This document shows, piece by piece, positions 5,448 through 13,141 of a stretch of 14,260 nucleotides of DNA. The DNA is from Bacteroidales bacterium (lineage in GTDB: Bacteria > Bacteroidota > Bacteroidia > Bacteroidales > UBA12077). The notes under the pieces were generated by a model. The model searched no databases and had not been told where the DNA came from. It worked only from the letters and a program-made list of their open reading frames with translations. A program made the position numbers and the translations under genes. Each line of letters opens with the position of its first letter. Position 1 is the first letter of the stretch. Location of the stretch: assembly GCA_030156305.1 (NCBI GenBank), contig JASGMZ010000054.1, forward strand, positions 1-14,260, read 5' to 3'.

Positions 5448-6563
5448 ATGTATCTGCAGGAATTATCATTAATAAATTTTAAAAATTACAACCAGACAGA
5501 ATTGGAATTTTCGCCCAAAATTAATTGTTTTATTGGACAAAATGGAGTTGGAAAAACCAACCTGTTGGATGCAATTTATTATTTATCGATGTGTAAAAGC
5601 TATTTCAATCCGATAGATAGCCAAAATATTCAGTACAATCAGGATTTTTTTGTGATTCAGGGCAAATACCTTCGACAAGAAAAAAATGAGCATATTTATT
5701 GTGGATTAAAGCGTAACCAGAAAAAACAATTTAAACGCAATAAAAAAGAATACCCCAAATTATCCGATCATATTGGCCTTTTGCCTATTGTAATGATATC
5801 ACCCACTGATAATAGTTTGATTCTTGAAGGAAGCGAAGAGCGCCGGAAGTTTATGGATAGCGTCATCTCGCAGTATGATAAAGAATATCTCGATCATTTA
5901 ATCCGGTATAACCGGGCGTTGGCACAACGTAATAAATTATTAAAAGATTTTTACCAAACCCGTACATTTGATAAAGAATCCATTGATATTTGGGATGAAC
6001 AACTAATTACTCTTGGAGAAAAAATACATTTAGTTCGCGTAAAATTTGTTGAGGATCTAATTTCTATCTTTCAAAATTACTATACCAGGATTTCTGGAAA
6101 TAAAGAGCAGGTTCAACTTATCTATGATTCGCAGTTATATGAAGATGAATATAGAAAACTGTTGAAAGATGCCCTGGGAAAAGACCGTATGGTTCAATAT
6201 ACCACGGTAGGGATTCATAAAGATGATCTGGTGTTAACATTGGAAAAATACCCCATAAAAAAAGCCGGTTCGCAGGGGCAACAAAAGACGTATCTTGTAT
6301 CCCTCAAGCTGGCACAGTTCGATTTTATTAAACAAATTAGTGGTTTCAAACCCATTTTGTTGCTCGATGACATCTTTGATAAATTTGATAAACAAAGAGT
6401 TCGGCAAATTATTGAATTGGTAGCCGAAAATCATTTTGGCCAAATTTTTATAACGGATACCAGCCGCGACCGGTTAGAGGAAATGCTGAATGAAATAAAA
6501 ATTCAACATCATTTATTTGTGATTGAGCAAAACGGAGAAATAAAAATAAAAAAGGTAGCCTAA
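5448..6563 (+). CDS. recF: DNA replication and repair protein RecF
   Basis: RecF is an SMC-like ABC ATPase that binds gapped DNA and helps RecO and RecR load RecA at stalled forks. The 371-residue protein shows Walker A GQNGVGKTN (30-38), the RecF motif MISPTDNSLILEGSEERRK (116-134), GIHKDD (255-260), the ABC signature GSQGQQK (274-280), Walker B ILLLDDIFDKFD (303-314) and a switch-like TDTSRDRL. ATG at 5448 (MYLQELSLINFKNY) matches the usual RecF start; the longer frame begins at TTG. The DciA-like gene follows 15 bases downstream on the same strand, a pair often seen together. It is divergent from the TPR gene. Confidence 0.97.
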   Translation: MYLQELSLINFKNYNQTELEFSPKINCFIGQNGVGKTNLLDAIYYLSMCKSYFNPIDSQNIQYNQDFFVIQGKYLRQEKNEHIYCGLKRNQKKQFKRNKKEYPKLSDHIGLLPIVMISPTDNSLILEGSEERRKFMDSVISQYDKEYLDHLIRYNRALAQRNKLLKDFYQTRTFDKESIDIWDEQLITLGEKIHLVRVKFVEDLISIFQNYYTRISGNKEQVQLIYDSQLYEDEYRKLLKDALGKDRMVQYTTVGIHKDDLVLTLEKYPIKKAGSQGQQKTYLVSLKLAQFDFIKQISGFKPILLLDDIFDKFDKQRVRQIIELVAENHFGQIFITDTSRDRLEEMLNEIKIQHHLFVIEQNGEIKIKKVA

Positions 6564-6578
6564 AAAGAAGCGGTAACG

Positions 6579-6869
6579 ATGAGAAAGAAAAATACACAAA
6601 AACTCGACGAAGTCATTCAGGAATACCTTAAAGATTTAAAAATAGATGGTAAGCTAAAAGAAGTGCGATTAATCCGTTCGTGGTACGACATGGTTGGAAA
6701 AACAATATCCCGCTCAACAAAAGATGTTTATATTAAAAATCGTAAATTATTTGTAAAACTAAACTCATCGGTAATACGAAACGAATTATTTATGATTCGC
6801 GATGGCTTAAAAAATAAATTAAATGAGCAGGCCGGCGAATCAATTATTGATGAAATAATTTTGAAATAA
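6579..6869 (+). CDS. DciA-like protein (DUF721)
   Basis: The 96-residue protein matches the DUF721 family: SWYDMVGKTISRST (34-47, the conserved W-x-x-x-V-G element), then VYIKNRKLFVKLNSSVIRNEL (strand-strand-helix with the SSVIRNEL motif) and a closing LNEQAGESIIDEIIL. DciA of this family is the ancestral loader of the DnaB replicative helicase in many bacteria; Bacteroidota versions are short, with only the core domain. It follows recF by 15 bases and is probably co-transcribed. Whether this short form loads helicase is inferred from the family. Confidence 0.85.
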   Translation: MRKKNTQKLDEVIQEYLKDLKIDGKLKEVRLIRSWYDMVGKTISRSTKDVYIKNRKLFVKLNSSVIRNELFMIRDGLKNKLNEQAGESIIDEIILK

Positions 6870-7019
6870 GCAATTACTCTTTATAATTCTAATGCACTGC
6901 ACGAATTCTTTTATTCCCCTGTTGAAAAATATTCGGTTTTTTTATATCTTCAAATATCGTCCGGTTTTAAAGGACTGAGTCATTATTTAAAAATCTACAG
7001 ACTAACAGAATCCCGCTTT

Positions 7020-7232
7020 CTAAAATACTGAAAATAAAATGATTAATCCAATTACAGCAATAATTAAAAAGTAAGCTACCGGATTTCCAAAATTAACCGT
7101 GAAACCTCTGTAATTCTGCCATTTAGGAACAAATACTCTCTTATCCTTCCGATTAAAATAGAATATACCTCGGTAGTTTTCAGGATTTTTACTTTCATTC
7201 TTTGAATGAATTTCGTCAAACTTATTTTCCAT
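7020..7232 (-). CDS. Small membrane protein, DUF5808-like
   Basis: The 70-residue protein has a charged N-terminal half with the pattern GIFYFNRKDKRVFVPK (22-37) and GFTVNFGNPVAY (43-54), followed by one C-terminal membrane helix (about 51-69). The Y-x-N-x-x-D-x-R-x-F-V-P-K ... N-F-x-N-P pattern is that of the DUF5808 family as I recall it; the function is unknown. It starts 14 bases after ndk and is probably in the same transcript. The 150 bases to its left (6870-7019), between its stop and the DciA gene, show no convincing terminator. Confidence 0.75.
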   Translation of the reverse strand: MENKFDEIHSKNESKNPENYRGIFYFNRKDKRVFVPKWQNYRGFTVNFGNPVAYFLIIAVIGLIILFSVF

Positions 7233-7246
7233 CGTTTTAGGTTTAA

Positions 7247-7666
7247 TTAATACCGTTCGCGTTGATTAAAAAAGAAGTCGGCTTCTCTTTTAGCATTTTC
7301 GTCTGAATCGGCACCATGCACCGCATTTTTCTGTAGCGATTCAGCAAACATTTTACGTATAGTCCCCTCCTCTGCCATTTGTGGATTAGTATTTCCAATA
7401 AGTTTACGAAAATCTTTTACGGCATTTTCTTTTTGCAGCAACAATACAATTATAGGCCCTGAGCTCATAAATTCGCACAAACTATCGTAAAATTCTTTTC
7501 CCCGGTGAACTTCGTAAAACCGCTGTGCTTCTTCCAACGTTAGTTTAGTTGATTGAATAGCTGATATCCGAAATCCAGCCTGATTTATTATTGCCAAAAT
7601 AGAGCCCACATGATTCTTTCGACATGCCGAGGGTTTAATCATTGCAAAAGTATATCCTAAAGCCAT
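7247..7666 (-). CDS. ndk: Nucleoside diphosphate kinase
   Basis: The enzyme transfers the gamma phosphate from ATP to NDPs through a phosphohistidine, balancing NTP and dNTP pools in the cytosol. The 139-residue length is normal. Marks are FAMIKPSA (7-14, phosphate-binding Lys11), HRGKEFYDSL (54-63), SSGPIIVLLL (68-77), GTIRKMFAES (101-110) and NAVHGADSDENAKRE (114-128) with the phosphorylated His117. The HGADS form in place of HGSDS is a minor variant. ATG at 7666 gives the usual short N-terminus. It is divergent from the NrnA operon. Confidence 0.97.
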   Translation of the reverse strand: MALGYTFAMIKPSACRKNHVGSILAIINQAGFRISAIQSTKLTLEEAQRFYEVHRGKEFYDSLCEFMSSGPIIVLLLQKENAVKDFRKLIGNTNPQMAEEGTIRKMFAESLQKNAVHGADSDENAKREADFFFNQRERY

Positions 7667-7741
7667 AACTTTTTATTTTTTAAAACTCAATCGAAGATAT
7701 AAATTATTTTAGGAATAACTAAAATTCTGATGAGAATATTT

Positions 7742-7749
7742 TATCTTTG
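7742..7749 (+). promoter_or_regulatory. -7 element for the nrnA-FKBP operon
   Basis: TATCTTTG matches TAnnTTTG exactly and lies 29 bases upstream of the GTG start. A TTTG at -33 is not evident. Confidence 0.45.
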
Positions 7750-7778
7750 ATATTTTATAATTTAAAAACAAATGAGTA

Positions 7779-8807
7779 GTGAAGCCAATTTCAGAAGATA
7801 TCATATCACCCTTACAACATTTCATTAAAGAAACTCAACATCCTTTAATACTCATTCATTATAATCCGGATGGTGATGCAATAGGCTCCGCTTTAGGATT
7901 TTATCATTATCTGGTAAAAAAAGGAAAAAATCCAATTGTTGTATCCCCAAATGATTACCCGAAATTTTTACATTGGTTGCCCGGGAATGACAAAGTATTG
8001 GTATATAAAAGACAATCGGGCACCGTACTAAATGCTTTAAAACAAGCAGATGTTATTTTTGTACTCGATTTTAACGATGCAGACCGGGTAAACGATTTGG
8101 AAAAATATTTAAAAAATGCCAAAGCTTCAAAAGTATTAATCGACCATCATCCTGAACCGGGAAATTTTGCTGATTTAGTAATTTCAGATGTAATATATAG
8201 TTCAACGGCCGAGTTAGTATATCATGTGTTAGAATCCTTAGGTGATGATCATTTAATTGACAAAACCATTGCAGAATGCCTATACACTGGTATTATGACC
8301 GATACCGGGTCTTTTAATTACAATTCGTCGCAACCATATACATACTACGTAGTTTCTAAATTAATTGGATTGGGAATTAATAAAGATCAAATCTACTGGA
8401 ATATTTACGATAATTATTCTGCTGAACGGATGCGCCTGTTAGGCTATTGCTTGTATAAAAAGATGGAAGTATTTCCCGAATATCATACGGCATTTATAAG
8501 TATAACTAAAGAAGAGCTGAAAACATTTAATTTTGCTCCGGGTGACTCGGAAGGTTTTGTAAATTATCCTTTATCAATTAAAGGCATCCGCTTTTCGGCC
8601 ATATTTGTCGAAAACGATAAACATGTTAAAATCTCATTCCGATCAAAGGGAGCTTTTCCCACCCATAAATTTGCCGAAAAACATTTTAACGGTGGAGGCC
8701 ATAAAAACGCCTCTGGAGGGAATTCTTTCGAATCTTTAGAAAAAACATTGCAGAAATTTCTCGATTTATTGCCACAATATAAAACAGCATTAAAAAATGG
8801 TTTATAA
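7779..8807 (+). CDS. DHH/DHHA1 phosphoesterase, NrnA-like (nanoRNase / pAp phosphatase)
   Basis: Family members degrade 2-5 nt RNA fragments and, in many cases, dephosphorylate 3'-phosphoadenosine 5'-phosphate. The 342-residue protein has the DHH metal motifs HYNPDGDAIGS (27-37), DFND (97-100), IDHHPEPG (121-128) and TGIMTDTGSF (170-179), and the DHHA1 substrate motif GGGHKNASGG (305-314). Start: a stop codon lies in frame at 7773-7775, so the first usable codon is GTG at 7779. An ATG at 7772 is in another frame and gives only 18 codons. It overlaps the following FKBP gene by 11 bases, so the two are probably translationally coupled. Substrate preference cannot be read from sequence. Confidence 0.92.
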   Translation: MKPISEDIISPLQHFIKETQHPLILIHYNPDGDAIGSALGFYHYLVKKGKNPIVVSPNDYPKFLHWLPGNDKVLVYKRQSGTVLNALKQADVIFVLDFNDADRVNDLEKYLKNAKASKVLIDHHPEPGNFADLVISDVIYSSTAELVYHVLESLGDDHLIDKTIAECLYTGIMTDTGSFNYNSSQPYTYYVVSKLIGLGINKDQIYWNIYDNYSAERMRLLGYCLYKKMEVFPEYHTAFISITKEELKTFNFAPGDSEGFVNYPLSIKGIRFSAIFVENDKHVKISFRSKGAFPTHKFAEKHFNGGGHKNASGGNSFESLEKTLQKFLDLLPQYKTALKNGL

Positions 8808-9342
8808 TCGTTTATTGGTTAGTAACTTAATTTTGATATTTAGTTTAATTTTCTTTTCTTGTAATAACAAAGAAAAGGAAAGTGATAAGCGTAACACAAA
8901 ACAACAATATTCGAAAGAATCACTACAAAAAATCAATCAAATGTTGGTTGAAAAAGATGTTGAAGTGATTAAAAATTATATTGAGCGCCGTGGGTGGAAT
9001 ATGAAGATGACTGAAGCTGGCCTGTGGTATATGATTTATCAAGAGGGGAAGGGTAAAAATATTGAAAAAGACGATTATATTACGCTAAATTATAGCCTGT
9101 GGCTAATGGATGGAACCCTTTGTTATACTTCTGACAGTTTAGGATCAAAGAGTTTTATCGTTGGCAAAGGAGGTGTCGAAGCTGGATTAGAATTAGGGAT
9201 ATTGATGCTAAAAGAAGGCAGTAAAGCAAGGTTTATTATGCCTCCACATCTAGCTTACGGATTAATTGGCGATAATAAGAAAATACCCGCAAGGGCCACT
9301 ATCATTTATGATGTGGAAATACTTGATGTGAAAAAAAAGTAG
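8797..9342 (+). CDS. gldI: GldI-like FKBP-type peptidyl-prolyl isomerase lipoprotein
   Basis: The 181-residue protein has a lipoprotein signal (hydrophobic 6-20, lipidated Cys22 in FFSC), a charged linker, and an FKBP domain (about 74-178) with GLWYMIYQEGKG, DGTLCYTS, GVEAGLELGILMLKEGSKAR and MPPHLAYGLIG. This matches GldI, a proline isomerase needed for gliding and probably for folding envelope proteins in Flavobacterium. Position after a DHH phosphoesterase also fits gldI neighbourhoods. It overlaps the upstream gene by 11 bases and is followed after 21 bases by a second FKBP lipoprotein. Whether the organism glides cannot be told; GldI-like proteins also occur in non-gliding Bacteroidota. 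Confidence 0.85.
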   Translation: MVYNRLLVSNLILIFSLIFFSCNNKEKESDKRNTKQQYSKESLQKINQMLVEKDVEVIKNYIERRGWNMKMTEAGLWYMIYQEGKGKNIEKDDYITLNYSLWLMDGTLCYTSDSLGSKSFIVGKGGVEAGLELGILMLKEGSKARFIMPPHLAYGLIGDNKKIPARATIIYDVEILDVKKK

Positions 9343-9363
9343 AATATTAATACATAAACAATT

Positions 9364-10272
9364 ATGACAAAACGAATTCTTTTCCTTTTATTTATAGCTT
9401 TAGGAATAGTTTCCTGCAATTATTTTTCGAAATACCCCGGGTATTCCAAAACAAAATCGGGCATATATTATAAATTGTTAGAATTTGGCGAAAGTTCGGA
9501 TAAAGCACAACCCGGCGATTATTTAACTATGGACATTGCCTATAAAACTATGGAAGATTCAATGTTTTTTGAAGGAAGGAGAAGGATTCAGGTAAGTGAG
9601 CCTAAATTTCCGGGAGCTATTGACGAATGTTTTTTAATGCTTGCTGAAGAAGAGAAAGCAGAATTTATCATTTCTGCAAATGACTTTTTTACGAAAACAC
9701 TGGAAACCACCTTACCAGGATTTTTAAATAAAGAAGAACCTATGAAAGTAGAAATTGACGTGGTTGAAATACAAACCGAAGAAGATTATTACCGCGAGAA
9801 AGAAGCTTTTTTACATTGGATTGAAGATTTTGGTGAATATGAAAAAGTAATATTGCGTCAGTTTATTGAACAGGAAAAAATTGATAAAGAACCTACGGAG
9901 TCGGGATTATATCATATAACACTGGCTAAAGGAACCGGCGACAGTGTGAGGGTTGGCGATACGGTAACCGTTCATTACGAAGGAAAATTCTTAAATGGTA
10001 AATTTTTTGATTCTACCATACGACGTAACTCTCCATTCCAGTTTGTTTATGGACGAAAATGGCAGGTTATTCCCGGAATGGAAGAAGCTATCGGCAGGAT
10101 GATTGAAGGTGAAAAAGCCCTGTTTATTATACCCTCAAACATTGGTTTTGGACAAACAGGTTCATCAACAGGAATTATTCCACCCTACACTTCCACCATC
10201 TTCGAAGTGGAACTCATAGAAGTTTTACCTGGTAAAAGAGATAAAAATGTTGATTTGAATAAATACGATTGA
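9364..10272 (+). CDS. Tandem FKBP-domain lipoprotein
   Basis: The 302-residue protein has a lipoprotein signal (Cys18, IVSC) and two FKBP-like domains. The first (about 30-137) is degenerate: it keeps the fold pattern (SGIYYKLLEFG, PGDYLTMDIAY) but lacks the usual VIPGWEE and AYG elements. The second (about 180-288) is canonical, with GDTVTVHYEGKFLNGKFFDST, VIPGMEEAIGRMIEGEKA and IPSNIGFGQTG. A charged helical linker (about 138-178) separates them. It is probably a periplasmic chaperone-isomerase attached to a membrane, and it is the last gene of the nrnA operon, ending at a strong hairpin. Confidence 0.88.
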   Translation: MTKRILFLLFIALGIVSCNYFSKYPGYSKTKSGIYYKLLEFGESSDKAQPGDYLTMDIAYKTMEDSMFFEGRRRIQVSEPKFPGAIDECFLMLAEEEKAEFIISANDFFTKTLETTLPGFLNKEEPMKVEIDVVEIQTEEDYYREKEAFLHWIEDFGEYEKVILRQFIEQEKIDKEPTESGLYHITLAKGTGDSVRVGDTVTVHYEGKFLNGKFFDSTIRRNSPFQFVYGRKWQVIPGMEEAIGRMIEGEKALFIIPSNIGFGQTGSSTGIIPPYTSTIFEVELIEVLPGKRDKNVDLNKYD

Positions 10273-10282
10273 TAAAAAATAA

Positions 10283-10312
10283 AAGCCGGAACTTTATAAA
10301 ATGTTCCGGCTT
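10283..10312. terminator. Bidirectional terminator between convergent genes
   Basis: A perfect 10-base-pair GC-rich stem (AAGCCGGAAC at 10283-10292, GTTCCGGCTT at 10303-10312) with a 10-base loop. T-rich sequence follows on both strands, stronger on the minus strand (TTTTATTTTTTA). It serves the FKBP operon and the YD-repeat gene. Confidence 0.9.
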
Positions 10313-10335
10313 CTTAAAAAAATTTTTTCAATATT

Positions 10336-11295
10336 TTAATAAAAGGTGTATTCATAGCGATACTGCATTTTATAACGATAAAGCGCATAATAAACTTCTA
10401 CCTTTTCCAGAATTCCTTTTTCATTATAATAATATGATTTTTTAGAATTTTCATTAGGATTATCATCATACCATTCTTCCTCAATTAAGTTACCCTCTTT
10501 ATCGTATTTATAAATATTGCTTACAAAAACATTTCCTTTAGGTTGCTCTTTCTTAATCTCTACTAAATTTCCTTTACTATCATAACTGTAAAATTCTTTA
10601 TAAATAAAGTTTCCAAGTATATACTTCGTCTTATCAAGTAATAACTTCCCATTAAACGCGTAATAGTATTTTTCTTTTACTTTGCCATCAATATCATACT
10701 CTGTACTCTCAATAATATTACCCTGATCATCGTATTTGTTAATTATTTTACCAATCTCATTTCCTTTATCAATAATTTTAATTGTACAAATATCTCCTTT
10801 ATAATTAAAATCTCTCTGATGCTCAATATTTCCATAAATATCAGAACGAGTAATACTGGTTAATCGGTCTTTTGCATCATAATTATACTTTATAATCTGG
10901 TAATCGGTTCCATTATAACGTTCTTCGCGGATTTTTTTATTCGAATTATCGTAGGTTATAGTTTGTCTGAACAGTAATTCATTTTCATCGCCCTTATAAT
11001 TACTATACTCCACCTTATTTTCATTATTATCATACTTATAACTCAATTTTTGATCAATAGTACCCGATTGATAATACACTTCTTCAATAACATTTCCTTT
11101 ATGATCATATCGTTTGGTAAAATTTTTATACCCCTCTTTTACAGGTTTTCCTTTTACATATTTATGATTCCATTGCACCTGGGTATGAATACGATTTTTC
11201 ACAATATTTTCTTTCCATTTTTCCTCACCTGTATTTTGCGAAAAAAGGCTAAAACTTATACATACAATACTTATAATAATAGCAATATTCTTCAT
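10336..11295 (-). CDS. Secreted YD-repeat (RHS-like) protein
   Basis: The 319-residue protein starts with a signal peptide (about 1-19, cleavage probably after LFS) and then consists almost wholly of about ten repeats of some 25 residues, each beginning near Y-D-x-x-G-N and ending in E-x-x-Y. Repeat starts are at about residues 63, 88, 115, 139, 165, 188, 213, 238, 264 and 290; examples are YDHKGNVIEE, YDDQGNIIES, YDSKGNLVEI and YDKEGNLIEE. Such repeats form a beta-sheet coil as in RHS/YD shells or MORN-like sheets. There is no toxin domain, core DPxG motif or type IX sorting domain at the C-terminus, so a polymorphic toxin is unlikely. It is a single gene; its role is unknown. Confidence 0.85.
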   Translation of the reverse strand: MKNIAIIISIVCISFSLFSQNTGEEKWKENIVKNRIHTQVQWNHKYVKGKPVKEGYKNFTKRYDHKGNVIEEVYYQSGTIDQKLSYKYDNNENKVEYSNYKGDENELLFRQTITYDNSNKKIREERYNGTDYQIIKYNYDAKDRLTSITRSDIYGNIEHQRDFNYKGDICTIKIIDKGNEIGKIINKYDDQGNIIESTEYDIDGKVKEKYYYAFNGKLLLDKTKYILGNFIYKEFYSYDSKGNLVEIKKEQPKGNVFVSNIYKYDKEGNLIEEEWYDDNPNENSKKSYYYNEKGILEKVEVYYALYRYKMQYRYEYTFY

Positions 11296-11331
11296 CTCTT
11301 AATTTATTATTACATATTCGTTAACGTTATC

Positions 11332-11339
11332 CAAAAATA
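11332..11339 (-). promoter_or_regulatory. -7 element for the YD-repeat gene
   Basis: TATTTTTG on the minus strand fits TAnnTTTG, 36 bases upstream of the ATG. A TTTA lies about 21 bases further upstream in place of TTTG. The rest of the 11296-11532 gap is AT-rich with no supported gene. Confidence 0.4.
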
Positions 11340-11532
11340 CTAAAAAATTATAATCATAATTAAAGACCTTATCGAGGTTACAAAAATCATGCTCAAATAC
11401 TACTTACGAAGAATATATTTATTAGTTTTAATTTTTATGAATATTTTATTTAACTATCTTTCAAAATTGATTTCCTAATTATTTTATTATAACTTGCTTA
11501 TTCAAGAAACTTTTATTGAAATATAAAAATAT

Positions 11533-11567
11533 AAAAACATCCTGGCATCAAATACCAGGATGTTTTT
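11533..11567. terminator. Strong hairpin terminator after hsp20
   Basis: A perfect 13-base-pair stem (AAAAACATCCTGG at 11533-11545, CCAGGATGTTTTT at 11555-11567) with a 9-base loop. It lies 26 bases past the hsp20 stop codon and has flanking A and T runs, so it can work on both strands. Confidence 0.9.
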
Positions 11568-11593
11568 GATTATTAATCGGATATATATGGTTA

Positions 11594-12040
11594 TTATGAA
11601 ATTTTAATTTGTCGTGCAGGCTTTTCAATGGCCTCTTCCTTTTTAGGCAATATTACCTGTAATAACCCATTTTTATATAAAGCATTGATTTTTTCCGTAT
11701 CAATTTTATCCGACAATCGGAAGCTTCGTGTAAACTGATTGTAATTAAACTCGGTATAATTACATTTTTCTTCCGTATTTTCGTCTACATTCTTATTAAG
11801 TGAGATTGTTAACATCATTTTATCCAGGTCAATTTTAAAATCTGATTTTTCAAATCCCGGTGCAGCTATTTCAATCCTGAAATCAAATTTCGACTCAATA
11901 ATATTAGCTGGTGGTGTTGAGCAATCAGCAGTGTTTCCTAATTTTTCTTCGTTAAACATATCATTCATTAAATCTGAAAATGTTCTAAAACGATTATCTC
12001 TATACATTTGAGATACTGGTCTGTTCATTTCTAGTGTCAT
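11594..12040 (-). CDS. Hsp20/alpha-crystallin small heat shock protein
   Basis: The 148-residue protein is an ATP-independent holdase chaperone that forms oligomers and binds unfolding proteins in the cytosol. The N-terminal arm (1-42) contains FSDLMNDMF, the alpha-crystallin domain spans about 43-134 (FDFRIEIAAPGFEKSDFKI, FTRSFRLS, NGLLQVILPKKE), and the C-terminal IKI (145-147) is the I-x-I oligomerisation motif. It stands alone between a terminator and a long intergenic stretch. No CIRCE-type operator is seen upstream; a TTTG without a good -7 box is the only promoter hint. A second ATG four codons in (12028) is possible. Confidence 0.95.
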   Translation of the reverse strand: MTLEMNRPVSQMYRDNRFRTFSDLMNDMFNEEKLGNTADCSTPPANIIESKFDFRIEIAAPGFEKSDFKIDLDKMMLTISLNKNVDENTEEKCNYTEFNYNQFTRSFRLSDKIDTEKINALYKNGLLQVILPKKEEAIEKPARQIKIS

Positions 12041-12253
12041 AGCTTTATAATTTTTAATTAGTTTAAATTAATATTAATATTTCTGATTTTAACTAATCAA
12101 ATCATATGCCATTAAAAAAAATCATGAGTTTTACCATCAAAATCCTTGAATTAATGACACAATGGCCTGTAAAATAAATTTTTAATGCCATTTTGGCTCA
12201 AAAGGTATATTTTTCAAATACCTAATATTCGTAAGTTAAACAAGGCTTTTTTT

Positions 12254-12370
12254 GTAACACAAAGTTCCTCAAAGTCCAGATAGCTATCGGGATACCCAAA
12301 GTTCCACAAAGAAAGATTTCACCTAACTTGGTGGTACTTTGTGCATTAACTTTGTGATACGTTGTGAAAC
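12254..12370. repeat. Degenerate CACAAAGTT repeat cluster in inverted arrangement
   Basis: The gap between hsp20 and trmD (12041-12460) has no gene. Inside it, ACACAAAGTT (12257-12266), CCAAAGTTCCACAAAG (12296-12311), and the inverted TACTTTGTG (12335-12343) and AACTTTGTG (12348-12356) form a cluster with opposed halves that could fold into an imperfect hairpin. A perfect palindrome GATAGCTATC (12279-12288) sits in the left half. I recall similar CACAAAG intergenic repeats in Bacteroidota and Chlorobiota genomes. The rest of the gap (12041-12253) is AT-rich and shows only a small AGGTAT/ATACCT hairpin (12203-12223). Confidence 0.55.
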
Positions 12371-12431
12371 TCTTAAAAGACATGCGGATTTTAGGAAATA
12401 AAAAAAGTTAGGAATGATTTGAATCAATTTG

Positions 12432-12439
12432 TATTTTTG
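12432..12439 (+). promoter_or_regulatory. -7 element for trmD
   Basis: TATTTTTG matches TAnnTTTG exactly, 21 bases upstream of the ATG at 12461. It lies inside the 14-codon upstream extension of the open frame, which supports the ATG as the true start. Confidence 0.5.
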
Positions 12440-12460
12440 CTTTTCATAAAAACATCAAAT

Positions 12461-13138
12461 ATGAGAATTGATATTATTACCGCTTTACCGGGATTATTGG
12501 AAAGTCCGTTAAATCAAAGTATAATAAAAAGAGCCAAAGAAAAAAAAGCGGTAGAAATATATATCCATAATTTACGCGATTACGCAACCAATAAATATAA
12601 AGGCATTGATGATTATGCCTTTGGAGGAGACGCAGGCATGGTGATGATGATTGAGCCTATTGACAAAGCTATTTCAGCTTTAAAAGCTGAACGCCCTTAC
12701 GATGAAATTATTTACACTTCGCCTGATGGAATTAAGTATAACCAAAAAGAAGCCAACAAGTTAGCAACATTTCATAATATTATCATTCTCTGCGGACATT
12801 ATAAAGGAATCGATCAGCGGGTTCGCGATCATTTAATCACCAAAGAAATTTCTATCGGTGATTATGTTTTATCCGGAGGCGAACTTGCAGCATCCATTAT
12901 TGTTGATAGTGTGGTACGATTAATTCCTGGCGTAATTTCCGACGAGACCTCTGCCCTCACCGACTCTTTTCAGGATAACTTACTTGCCCCACCTGTTTAT
13001 ACACGGCCTGCCGAATATAAGGGATGGAAAGTTCCGGAGGTACTCCTTTCCGGAAATTTTAAAAAAATTGATGCGTGGAAAGAACAACAATCGATAGAAA
13101 GAACAAAAAATCTCCGGCCAGATTTATTGGATGAATAA
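12461..13138 (+). CDS. trmD: tRNA (guanine-N1)-methyltransferase TrmD
   Basis: TrmD puts a methyl group from SAM on N1 of G37 in tRNAs with G36, preventing +1 frameshifting. It is a dimeric trefoil-knot (SPOUT) enzyme. The 225-residue length is slightly short but normal for the phylum. Marks are DDYAFGGDAGM (50-60), CGHYKGIDQRV (111-121), SIGDYVLSGGE (131-141, SAM-binding knot), the catalytic-type Asp168 in TDSF, YTRP (180-183) and EQQSIERTKNLRPDLL (208-223). SGNF (197-200) replaces the SGNH of E. coli. ATG at 12461 gives the standard MRIDIIT start; the frame extends 14 codons upstream only from TTG. The usual rpsP-rimM-rplS neighbours are absent. Confidence 0.97.
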   Translation: MRIDIITALPGLLESPLNQSIIKRAKEKKAVEIYIHNLRDYATNKYKGIDDYAFGGDAGMVMMIEPIDKAISALKAERPYDEIIYTSPDGIKYNQKEANKLATFHNIIILCGHYKGIDQRVRDHLITKEISIGDYVLSGGELAASIIVDSVVRLIPGVISDETSALTDSFQDNLLAPPVYTRPAEYKGWKVPEVLLSGNFKKIDAWKEQQSIERTKNLRPDLLDE

Positions 13139-13141
13139 ACA

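Noticed and set aside
6234..6443. Open frame of 69 codons on the minus strand inside recF
   Set aside because: It is antisense to the Walker B region of recF, which is clearly the real gene.
10336..11295. RHS-type polymorphic toxin with immunity gene
   Set aside because: No core boundary motif, no variable C-terminal toxin and no small immunity gene next to it.
11050..11343. Plus-strand open frame of 97 codons over the YD-repeat gene
   Set aside because: It is antisense to the signal peptide and first repeats of a convincing gene, and its hydrophobicity comes from AT-rich complement.
11389..11478. A 29-codon plus-strand open frame with a membrane-helix-like sequence (MLKYYLRRIYLLVLIFMN)
   Set aside because: It is short, in an AT-rich gap, with no promoter box or family match; hydrophobic residues are expected by chance from T-rich codons.
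12041..12110. Heat-shock operator (CIRCE) or clear promoter upstream of hsp20
   Set aside because: No TTAGCACTC-N9-GAGTGCTAA dyad is present, and no TAnnTTTG box lies at the right distance.
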